Below are positions 1 through 6,576 of a stretch of DNA of 22,753 nucleotides, piece after piece. Origin of the DNA: Myxococcota bacterium (GTDB lineage: Bacteria > Myxococcota_C > UBA6777); contig CAUJFU010000227.1 in NCBI GenBank assembly GCA_963169055.1, positions 1-22,753 of the forward strand, written 5' to 3'. The notes beneath the pieces are model-generated. The model had not been told where the DNA came from. It saw only the letters and a list, made by a program, of their open reading frames with translations, and did no database searches. A program made the position numbers and the translations under genes. Within the stretch, counting starts at the first letter, position 1; the number at the start of each line of letters is the position of its first letter.

Positions 1-200
1 CATTGTGCGTTGGGGCGGTTCGCGACCCGCCCGTGTGTCGGGACATAGAGCAGCGAACGGACACGCTCACACAACAACCGCATTTTGCGTAGGGGCGGTT
101 CGCGAACCGCCCGTGTGTCGGGACATAGAGCAGCGAACGGACACGCTCACACAACAACAGCATTTTGCGTAGGGGCGGTTCGCGAACCGCCCGAGTGGGG
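1..200. repeat. 80-bp tandem repeat with palindromic core
   Basis: Two full 80-bp units (1-80 and 81-160) and a third truncated one (from 161 to about 200) follow each other without spacers. Each unit contains the 20-bp perfect palindrome GGGCGGTTCGCGAACCGCCC (93-112 and 173-192; the first copy at 13-32 has one mismatch). The array may continue left of the window. A one-mismatch copy of the same palindrome lies inside the MITE at 5703-5722, so this is a REP-like mobile or structural sequence in this genome. Confidence 0.85.
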
Positions 201-562
201 GGACCTAGAGCAACCAACCACCGCGTTGTTGCGGTTTGTTTGCCTTTTTACGTACAAACCTACGGTCTTTCCGACAGCACAGACGATGTGTCCGAGTGTT
301 AGCCCCCTGTGGCTGCCCAACCACAGGGCAGCTACAGCGAATTGCACCTACCCTTCGATCACACATCTGTCGGGTTTCGTATTGCTTGCGTTGCGGGACG
401 GTTTTCGGTTTCTCGCGAGGCATTTTGTGGGGTCGGGTAGACGGACGGCCTTTGTTCGAGCGGAAAACTTCGTTGAAGCGGCCCAACGGCTTTTGCCCGA
501 GTGGGAGGAGAGCTTTTGTGTGGGAGAACGAAGAATTCCGAGGCAGCGAGGGCGTATGAGGT
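201..562. other. Intergenic stretch without a convincing gene
   Basis: Open frames cross this stretch on both strands but none has a ribosome binding site or recognisable product, and they overlap the repeat array or the gene at 563-1264. The visible structure is a perfect 8-bp stem (CCCTGTGG at 305-312, CCACAGGG at 321-328) with an 8-nt loop. Positions 301-321 also match, 20 of 21 bases, the reverse complement of 17502-17522, so this is part of a dispersed repeat. Confidence 0.6.
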
Positions 563-1264
563 TCAGGAAGGTTGGTTGGGGGAAGGCGGTGTGGGAGCAT
601 CGGAAGCAGTGGCGGTGGAGGATTCAGACGAAGGGGAGTAGAAGAAATCACGGACGATATCTTTGCGACCGGGGAATCGACGATTGAGTTCGCCTTCGAT
701 CTGGTAGGCAGCGGTGCGCCATGCGTTGCGAAGAATGTCGGCCTCGACGCTGAGTTGGGCGCGTTGTTGATCGAGGCGAGTGACGGCAGCGAGAGCGGCT
801 TCGGCGGTTTTGCAAGCGGCTTCGAGGCTTTGGAGATGCGCGGCGAGCTCAGGGGCTTGGGAGGAAAGGTCATCGAGGACGGGGAACCGCTTGCGCAGGG
901 TGTCGATCTCTGAGGAGACAGCGCGTCCAGAGGGTTGGATGACGCCGGCAAAGCCGCCTTCGGGGAAAAAGCGTTCGTGGGCGCGGAGGGTGGGTTGATG
1001 GCGATCGATCTTTTTGAGATCAGCGGAGAGATCACGGACGAGGTTATCGAGATGGTTGTCTGCCCAAAGAAGGCGAGCATAGGCTTTGATGGAAAGAGCT
1101 TGGAGTTTATCGTCTTGGGCAAGCAGAGAGGCGAAGTGTTCGTTGTGGGTAGCGATCGAGGGCAGCAGATCGCGTGTGCAATCTTCGAGATCGAGCATGG
1201 CTTCGAGGTGGATGCCAGAGCGATAGTATTGTTGGGTCGGCGCGTTGGATTTGGGGAGAGCCAT
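563..1264 (-). CDS. Hypothetical helical protein, 233 aa
   Basis: I do not recognise this protein. The ATG at 1264 is chosen because GGAGG lies 6 nt upstream; an in-frame TTG 12 nt further out overlaps that site and is unlikely to be used. There is no signal peptide or membrane segment. The body is rich in Ala, Leu, Glu, Gln and Arg with many polar heptad-like stretches (about residues 20-75 and 115-200), suggesting a long helical or coiled-coil protein, and the last 20 residues are a Ser/Thr/Pro/Ala tail. It is transcribed divergently from the gene at 1693 across a 428-bp spacer. A structural or adaptor role would be a guess; it is probably cytoplasmic. Confidence 0.6.
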   Translation of the reverse strand: MALPKSNAPTQQYYRSGIHLEAMLDLEDCTRDLLPSIATHNEHFASLLAQDDKLQALSIKAYARLLWADNHLDNLVRDLSADLKKIDRHQPTLRAHERFFPEGGFAGVIQPSGRAVSSEIDTLRKRFPVLDDLSSQAPELAAHLQSLEAACKTAEAALAAVTRLDQQRAQLSVEADILRNAWRTAAYQIEGELNRRFPGRKDIVRDFFYSPSSESSTATASDAPTPPSPNQPS

Positions 1265-1692
1265 CGGAACCTCCAAAGTGTTTTCGGTGAGTGGCGGAGA
1301 CAGCCCCTACGCGGTCGCGGCTTGCGAGCAGGATCTTGTACGGGCCATCAGAGAACAAAGGCAGAGTTGCAAATAAAGATGAAGGGAACGTACAAGAAAA
1401 AAGCGAAAGAAACAACTGCCTGCGTATTCGGGGTGCATCGTTTTTCAAAAAAGCCGTGTTCGCGCCGCTTCAAGCGACAGAGCCGTTGGTTTGAAAAACC
1501 TGTGATCTCTTCGCCGATACGGGGTCAAGAGGGTTTCGCCAAGCAGCGGGGCTTGGGACAGCGCCCCACAACACCTTTCAACCGCGCAAGTTCTAGAAGA
1601 GTGAAAAATTTGCGATCCTACGGCCTGCTTCTAAGATGGTGTTGAAGTCCTATGCGTCCCCCGTCCCTCCTTTGCCCAAAGAGGATCACGAT
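1265..1692. other. Divergent intergenic region with dispersed repeat
   Basis: This 428-bp spacer separates two divergent genes and should contain both promoters, but I find no convincing -35/-10 pair. Positions 1446-1567 form one copy of a dispersed repeat whose second copy is at about 17640-17760. An A-rich tract (about 1376-1412) lies on the side nearer the minus-strand gene. The ATG at 1636, in frame with the downstream gene, lacks a ribosome binding site and is not taken as its start. Confidence 0.5.
1446..1567 (+). repeat. Dispersed intergenic repeat, copy 1 (about 122 bp)
   Basis: This aligns in the same orientation with 17640-17760. Shared exact blocks in the same order include CCGTGTTCGC, TCAAGCG, TGAAAAAC, ATACGGGGTCAAG and CAGCGCCCC, with nearly equal spacing (112 versus 110 bp between the first and last anchors). 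The right part can fold through GGGG and CCCC tracts (about 1547-1567). It lies in intergenic DNA in both places. Confidence 0.75.
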
Positions 1693-3525
1693 ATGGCCCA
1701 ACCATCCTCGATCATCCCAAGCCCCGAGCAACCGTATTTTGTTTCGTATGTATTTTACGTTGTGATGCAATGCACCTGCGAACATAGCTATTACTATCCA
1801 TCACGACGGCAGATCGAGATCGATGATCTGCAACCCGAGAAGCTGATCGAAGAGATCCACCAGATCACGCGACACATCGAGACCCATTGCACCAAGTGCG
1901 GTCGTGCGTCTTCGCCCAACGATGCACGCCGCGCAGTGCTAGGTGTCGGAATGCCCGATCATTCGGGATGTATCTTGTGCGACTTCACCTTCGATCAAGG
2001 CGAAGTCCAACGCATCCGCTTTCGTTTTGATGCGACCCCCGATCCGATCCAATTTTTCCGCGATCACCCAGACTACTTCCGCACTCGTCCACCCGATACA
2101 GCGCCGATCTTTTTGGATGATGCGCTTTGCCTCGAAGAGATCGGGCGAGTTCTTTCGGTGCGTTCGGCGTGGCGACAAGTGTTGTTGGATGCCGAAGAAC
2201 ACGGAGCAGCGTTCTTGCGTGTGGACGAAGGACACTTCTTGTTTGCGACCCAAGAAAAGGACAGCGTGCAAGTCGAATGTCAAATGCGTGAACTCGCAAG
2301 CGAAGACTTCTGGCAGTTTTTTCAAAAAGAAAGCATCCCTCGCCGTCGCCTTGTCGGAATCGACCGCTGGCCGCTCGATCAACGCAAAGCGGTGGGTCTT
2401 GATCACGGCATCTATGCGGATTGGCTCGACCCGCGTCTTGCAGAGTCTCTTCGCGAAGGAAAGCTCCAAGCCATCGTGTTTTCCATCGACAGCCTCGCGA
2501 TGCAACACTTTGCAAACGCAGCGGCTCACTTCCAAGTCGAGATCAACGAAGTCTACGGCCAAGACGACAACGAACCTGCGTGGTGGATCAGCACCGCAAC
2601 GGGGCTATCTCGCCGCTTTCCACCGCTCGAATTGCTCCAACTGCTCGCCATCTACAAAGGCCGCCTGATCAGCGATCAGATCTGGCTTACGATGGAGCGC
2701 ATCGTCAAAGCCCTGCAAAAAGAAGAGCGCGTCTACGAACGCTTCCTTAATCGGCTTCCACCCGGCTTTTCGACGCAATGGGCTGACTTTGGCAAGCTGA
2801 TGGTGTTTCGCAACGAAAACCCGTTGGAGTTATTGACCTTCGCTCATATCGCCGATCACATCGATCCGACCGACGATCAAGCCCTTTCGCGGCTGGTCAG
2901 CTGGTTGGTCTCGAACAAAACCTCGGAATCTCTGCGCTACGTCGGCAAACGCTTGATGTCCCGCGAACGCTTCCAAGCTTGCTACGCCGAGATGATGCAA
3001 GAACCCGAAGCCTTCTTGTTCCGCGAACGCAAAGATGGCCTATTCGAGATCTTTACCGACGAATGCGAACACGACACCATCTACGGTCTGCGCATGGTCA
3101 ACGGCGATATCGATCGCGCCGAAGCCCTATTCCAACGCGATCTTGCCCTACACCACTACAAACTGCGCTACACCACCCGCCGCTCTTTCTTGCGTGGTAT
3201 CCAAATGGTCGCTCTGATGGGCCGTGACGCCGCCTCCATCGCCGCTCACCCCGCCCTGCTCAAAGGCGCTCTGTCCAAACTCAAGATCCGCTTCGGTGAT
3301 CGCGTCCGTATCTTCGCCCCCTTCAACGGTATCCTCGCCATCAGTTCCCCCGATACCGACGAACAAAAACTCGAACACTTCGCCTACGAAGTCGCTCGAC
3401 AACTCCCCGAAGAACCCGAACTCAAATCCGATCATCTCAGCTACCACAGCATCCTCGAACTCTCCGAAGACCCCATCGGCGAATTCAAACTCGAAGTCTT
3501 TGAACACACCTCCCGCCATAGCTGA
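1693..3525 (+). CDS. Hypothetical protein with N-terminal Cys pairs, 610 aa
   Basis: I do not recognise this family. The ATG at 1693 is preferred over an in-frame ATG at 1636 because AGAGGA lies about 7 nt upstream. The N-terminal 100 residues carry three cysteine pairs: C27-x-C29, C66-x2-C69 and C93-x2-C96. Together these could bind zinc in a ribbon-like fold. The remaining 500 residues are soluble, acidic, Trp/Phe/Tyr-rich and apparently helical, with no signal peptide, membrane segment or P-loop that I can see. Codon use matches the other native genes (many cgatc and gaactc motifs), so recent transfer is unlikely. The gene is convergent with 3563-3946 across 37 bp. Real coding is well supported by length and composition; function is unknown. 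Confidence 0.78.
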   Translation: MAQPSSIIPSPEQPYFVSYVFYVVMQCTCEHSYYYPSRRQIEIDDLQPEKLIEEIHQITRHIETHCTKCGRASSPNDARRAVLGVGMPDHSGCILCDFTFDQGEVQRIRFRFDATPDPIQFFRDHPDYFRTRPPDTAPIFLDDALCLEEIGRVLSVRSAWRQVLLDAEEHGAAFLRVDEGHFLFATQEKDSVQVECQMRELASEDFWQFFQKESIPRRRLVGIDRWPLDQRKAVGLDHGIYADWLDPRLAESLREGKLQAIVFSIDSLAMQHFANAAAHFQVEINEVYGQDDNEPAWWISTATGLSRRFPPLELLQLLAIYKGRLISDQIWLTMERIVKALQKEERVYERFLNRLPPGFSTQWADFGKLMVFRNENPLELLTFAHIADHIDPTDDQALSRLVSWLVSNKTSESLRYVGKRLMSRERFQACYAEMMQEPEAFLFRERKDGLFEIFTDECEHDTIYGLRMVNGDIDRAEALFQRDLALHHYKLRYTTRRSFLRGIQMVALMGRDAASIAAHPALLKGALSKLKIRFGDRVRIFAPFNGILAISSPDTDEQKLEHFAYEVARQLPEEPELKSDHLSYHSILELSEDPIGEFKLEVFEHTSRHS

Positions 3526-3562
3526 TCTCACCTTCCTCCCCCGCCTAGTTGATCACGCAACA

Positions 3563-3946
3563 TCAGGATATCGTATCAGTTTGTGCCTTGGTAGATTCGG
3601 CTATTTGGGCGGGTTGGGATGTACCAGAAAACGTATGGGAAGCGAGGAAAAGCCGGAATATGGCGGTTCTGGTGTCTTGATCCAACACGCCCGTAAAGGG
3701 GCTACTACTCCGCAAGCGAGTCGCTTCTTCTGATTCGCTGGTGACGATCTCTAAGATCTGTTCTTTGGTTTTGTTTTGGAAGAGTTGTTGCCAATACAAC
3801 AGATCTTCGCCGAAAGTGCCGGAGGCAAGCCACCGCTCGATATTCTGTTGGGGGATGCTCCAAAGTGTAGGGTCTTCTTGAAGGCATCTCGCGATTTGTC
3901 GGTGAAGAGCAAGAGAACGAAGATCAGCGCGTGTTTGTCGATTCAT
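3563..3946 (-). CDS. Small partner of DUF6036 protein, 127 aa
   Basis: The start is the ATG at 3946, with AAGGAGG 7 nt upstream; an in-frame TTG immediately before it is too close. The gene overlaps the 3' end of the DUF6036-type gene by 23 bp, so the two are almost certainly co-transcribed and translationally coupled. The N-terminal half contains a basic helical region (MNRQTRADLRSLALHRQIA) followed by a Trp-containing stretch ending in IERWLASG. From memory, small proteins starting with a similar ALHR-x-IA element occur next to this class of nucleotidyltransferase, which suggests an antitoxin or regulatory partner. I see no classical helix-turn-helix. The family assignment is recall, not a search result. 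Confidence 0.65.
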   Translation of the reverse strand: MNRQTRADLRSLALHRQIARCLQEDPTLWSIPQQNIERWLASGTFGEDLLYWQQLFQNKTKEQILEIVTSESEEATRLRSSSPFTGVLDQDTRTAIFRLFLASHTFSGTSQPAQIAESTKAQTDTIS

Positions 3947-4502
3947 CAAAAAGCCTCCTTATCGTTTGTTCGACAAGATGGATATGCTCGATCGAGAGGG
4001 GGGTTTGTTGGAGTCGAAGCAAAAGGACTTCTTTTTGTACGAGTCCGAGTTGAACGGCTGCAGTGCAAAATTCGATATCTTTTTGTCGATAGGCAGCCCA
4101 CTTCGCGATGAGCAGATCATGGATCTCCAAGCACAAACCCTTAACGTTGCGTGTGTTTGGAGAAGAGATCTCGATCAAGCGTTCTTGCCAACCGAGCGGG
4201 AGCTTGCATGTGGTTTCGTCTACGGCTTGAGCATAATAACCGAACGTATCATGAAACACAGACATCTCGCCGATGCTTCCTTCGATCTCGTCTGTTTTAT
4301 CGGGTTGGTGCGGGACGCAAATATCGGCTTCCATCGATCGAGCGAGAACACGAGCGGGGTGATCGTGCGCGTGCAGGCGAAAAGATTCTCCGATCTCTGG
4401 GTATTGTCCCAAGATAGATTGGCTTCCGAAGATCAACAGCGTGTCCGTCTGAGCGATCTGACCGGCTGCGCGGATAATGTGTTCTAACTGTGTACGTCTC
4501 AT
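3924..4502 (-). CDS. DUF6036-type nucleotidyltransferase-like protein, 192 aa
   Basis: The sequence resembles the DUF6036 group of minimal nucleotidyltransferase-fold proteins. A GS motif (GSQSILGQ, residues 26-33) is followed by a MEADI segment (57-61) that supplies the acidic metal-site position. Then come a GYYAQ block (88-92), a GW-x-ERL block (104-109) and a C-terminal EIHDLLIAK block (126-134). Such proteins are related to AbiEii/MNT-type toxins that transfer nucleotides to RNA or protein; the activity here is inferred. An insert of about 15 residues (40-54) between GS and MEAD is longer than I expect. It is the first gene of a two-gene operon with 3563-3946. The ribosome binding site is weak (GAAGAAAA), unlike its partner's strong AAGGAGG, so the partner may be made in excess. 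The stretch 4503-4604 separates it from cysE. Confidence 0.75.
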   Translation of the reverse strand: MRRTQLEHIIRAAGQIAQTDTLLIFGSQSILGQYPEIGESFRLHAHDHPARVLARSMEADICVPHQPDKTDEIEGSIGEMSVFHDTFGYYAQAVDETTCKLPLGWQERLIEISSPNTRNVKGLCLEIHDLLIAKWAAYRQKDIEFCTAAVQLGLVQKEVLLLRLQQTPLSIEHIHLVEQTIRRLFDESTNTR

Positions 4503-4604
4503 ATTCGTTTTTCTTCGGTGTGTTGACCGCTCTCAAACAACGCCAATAGTTGTCTGGTGTTCTCAACGGAAAAGTCCACCAAAGGAGGCGGATCGAAGAT
4601 CGAT

Positions 4605-5633
4605 CTAAATGCCGCCACCCGACTCAAACAACTCGGAACGATGGGAAGATTGGGTGATACGGCTGTGGGGAGGGACGCTGTGGGTGACCCAGACGTTTCC
4701 GCCGATGACGGAACCAGCGCCGATGGTGATATCACCGAGGATGGTGGCACCAGAGTAGACGATGACTTCGTCTTCGAGGTTGGGGTGTCGTTTGACGCCT
4801 TTGATGGGGTTGCCGTGTTCGTCGAGGGGGAAACTTTTTGCGCCGAGGGTGACACCTTGATAGAGGCGGACGCGCTTTCCGATGACAGCGGTTTCACCGA
4901 TGACAACGCCTGTTCCGTGATCGATAAACAGCCCTTCGGCGATAGAGGCCCCGGGATGGATATCGATACCTGTCAAGGAGTGGGCGCGTTCGGTGATCAT
5001 GCGGGGCAAGATGGGGACGCCCATTTGATAGAATTGGTGGGCGACACGTTGGTGTGCGATGGCGAAGAGTCCGGGATAACAGAAGATCACTTCATCGCTG
5101 GACAAGGCGGCGGGATCGCCGATGTAGGCGGCGTGGACATCAGAGCAAAGAAAGCGCCGAATGGTGGGGAGTTGGCGAGCAAAACGCCGTGTTAAGTGTT
5201 CGGCTTTGCCGTCACAAGCGCACAAGGTTTCTTGATCGTGATGGGAACACACAAAGTACAAGCCGCGTTTCATTTGTTCTTGCAAAAGCTGGAGCAGCCG
5301 ATCGAGGGTGGAGCCGAGATAAAAAGGCATGGTCGACTCGGACAGATCAGAGCGCCCAAAGTGACCCGGGAAAAAAACGGCGAGCATCAGATCCATCATC
5401 TCAAAAACGGCTTGTCGGGAAGGCAAAGCGACACCGCGTACGGCAGGATGGGTGTAAGGAAGAGGGCTTTGGGTGCAGCGATCTGCGACCCACAAAGCAT
5501 CGACGAGTTCGCGCAGATCAAGGGGCGCTTCTTCGCTTTCGTGCGAGTGAGTGGAAGGGTCGGTATCTGCGGAGACAACGCTCAGGTGGATTGCGTTTCG
5601 ACTCGATGGAACGGAGGTTTTTGTGGCACTCAA
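4605..5633 (-). CDS. cysE: Serine O-acetyltransferase (CysE/EpsC type), 342 aa
   Basis: This enzyme acetylates L-serine with acetyl-CoA to O-acetylserine, the first step of cysteine synthesis, in the cytoplasm. The C-terminal half is a typical left-handed beta-helix of hexapeptide repeats: the block DIHPGASI (224-231, with D224 and H226), then DHGTGVVIGETAVIG (238-252, catalytic D238/H239 pair), YQGVTLG (258-264) and GGNVWV (311-316). The helical N-terminal domain spans roughly residues 40-220 and the protein has the length of the longer EpsC-like form, not the shorter E. coli form. The start is a TTG at 5633 with AAAGG about 9 nt upstream; no ATG is available before the conserved helical region. 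There is no cysK in the window. A MITE begins only 24 bp upstream of the start and may supply or disrupt its promoter. Confidence 0.93.
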   Translation of the reverse strand: MSATKTSVPSSRNAIHLSVVSADTDPSTHSHESEEAPLDLRELVDALWVADRCTQSPLPYTHPAVRGVALPSRQAVFEMMDLMLAVFFPGHFGRSDLSESTMPFYLGSTLDRLLQLLQEQMKRGLYFVCSHHDQETLCACDGKAEHLTRRFARQLPTIRRFLCSDVHAAYIGDPAALSSDEVIFCYPGLFAIAHQRVAHQFYQMGVPILPRMITERAHSLTGIDIHPGASIAEGLFIDHGTGVVIGETAVIGKRVRLYQGVTLGAKSFPLDEHGNPIKGVKRHPNLEDEVIVYSGATILGDITIGAGSVIGGNVWVTHSVPPHSRITQSSHRSELFESGGGI

Positions 5634-5656
5634 GATCGTGTACCTTTCTTTTCTAA

Positions 5657-5774
5657 ATAGGACTTACGCAGTTCGATACGAAAAAGGCCCATGTTCGGGC
5701 GTGGGCGGGTCGCGAACCGCCCCTACAACGTTCTGATATCTCAGGGTTTCCCTTTTCAACTGCGTAAGTCCTAT
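5657..5774. mobile_element. 118-bp MITE with 17-bp terminal inverted repeats
   Basis: Perfect terminal inverted repeats ATAGGACTTACGCAGTT (5657-5673) and AACTGCGTAAGTCCTAT (5758-5774) enclose 84 bp with no coding capacity. CTAA flanks both sides (5653-5656 and 5775-5778) and is a candidate 4-bp target duplication. Ends reading GGACTTACGCA are, from memory, known from transposase-less elements mobilised by larger insertion sequences in other bacteria. The interior holds a one-mismatch copy (5703-5722) of the palindrome in the array at 1-200. It lies between cysE (minus) and the small gene at 5978. Confidence 0.85.
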
Positions 5775-5915
5775 CTAAACTCAAGATGGCCCTTTTGGGC
5801 CGCGTGTCGCGGCATCATAGGTCTTTGCGATCACAAGAGGCAACAGTCCCGAAAAAAGTCCGAGCGTTTGAGGTGCTTGTGTGTACAGAATCAACAGGAT
5901 GTTGCACGACAAGCA

Positions 5916-6000
5916 ACGGAGGTTTTTGATGCGTAAGTTTGGAGCGCGACGCGGGGAGCGAGCGATGGAGGTTGTTGATGCGTAAGTTTGGAGCACTGCG
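5916..6000 (+). repeat. 49-bp tandem duplication of a gene start
   Basis: A block containing GGAGG, the spacer, ATG and the next codons (shared run TGATGCGTAAGTTTGGAGC) occurs twice with the two ATGs at 5929 and 5978, 49 bp apart. Because 49 is not a multiple of 3, the upstream copy opens a separate 18-codon frame (5929-5985) that stops just inside the downstream gene. That frame could act as a leader peptide coupled to the real start, or it may be a recent duplication scar. Confidence 0.75.
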
Positions 6001-6310
6001 CGGGATGGTTTTTTGGGGTCTGTGGAGTGTGTTTGTGGGCTGTTGGGTGCCGATGGGCTGCCAAGATCCGTATGATCCGCGTTGTCGGCCTGTGCCAAGC
6101 AACCCCGAAGCGGATGCAGGTTCGGACAACAGCCAATGTTGCGTGGCGTTGCGCGAGTGTTGCGACCAAGTACCAGCGGGGAACGGAAACCCCGACCAAG
6201 ACGCCAAGCTGTTGTGTATCCGCCGCGCCGATGAGGGCGCAGTGATCACTTGTCAGGCCGAATATCAGATCTTGATCAACGCCAAGACCTGCGTTTATAC
6301 GCCGAAGTAG
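5978..6310 (+). CDS. Small Cys-rich exported or lipoprotein-like protein, 110 aa
   Basis: The ATG at 5978 has GGAGG 6 nt upstream and is followed by a basic start and a hydrophobic segment (about residues 9-28) ending in a Cys (VPMGC). This is a plausible but imperfect lipobox, since Pro at -3 is unusual; FVGC a few residues earlier is an alternative. The mature part has about nine cysteines, including the pairs in QCC and ECC, and an Asp/Asn/Pro-rich early region, as in many small exported disulfide proteins of deltaproteobacterial-type genomes. I do not recognise a family. The gene follows a 49-bp duplication that repeats its own ribosome binding site and start. It has no close operon partner. 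Confidence 0.6.
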   Translation: MRKFGALRGMVFWGLWSVFVGCWVPMGCQDPYDPRCRPVPSNPEADAGSDNSQCCVALRECCDQVPAGNGNPDQDAKLLCIRRADEGAVITCQAEYQILINAKTCVYTPK

Positions 6311-6311
6311 C

Positions 6312-6456
6312 ACCCACCTCGACATGAGAGGAGATCGGGAAAGCCGCATCTGTCGCCGTTCCGAAGCTGCGTAGTATCCACATTGGCATGGTAGGAGATC
6401 GAGAAAGCCGCATCTGCCGCCGTTCCGAAGCTGCGTGGTACCCACCTTGACATCGG
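6312..6456. repeat. 64-bp tandem repeat (about 2.2 copies)
   Basis: Units begin at 6312, 6376 and 6440 (the last truncated), a constant 64-bp period. They share runs such as AAAGCCGCATCTG and CGCCGTTCCGAAGCTGCGT. The repeat fills the space between the small lipoprotein-like gene and the TldD/PmbA-like gene. The third copy happens to contain TTGACA (6447-6452), but no -10 element follows at 16-18 bp. No spacers, coding frame or CRISPR organisation are visible. Confidence 0.8.
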
Positions 6457-6576
6457 AAGCGCTGCGTAGGACTCTGCAAACGCAAACCGAAGAGACGTAT
6501 GCTTTTGGTTTCCCGCGTTATCGGCCTTTTCCTAGAATCAATGCGACGACAAGACCCACAATCGACAGGAGTCCGC

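Noticed and set aside
1-200. CRISPR array
   Set aside because: The 80-bp units follow directly without unique spacers, and no cas gene is present.
85-687. Open frame of 200 codons on the plus strand
   Set aside because: It runs through the tandem repeat array into the minus-strand gene at 563-1264, has low-complexity Arg-rich composition and no ribosome binding site.
205-1122. Open frame of 305 codons on the minus strand
   Set aside because: It overlaps the gene at 563-1264 in another frame. Its Ser/Pro-rich composition is typical of a shadow frame, and the 563-1264 gene has a clean GGAGG-ATG start.
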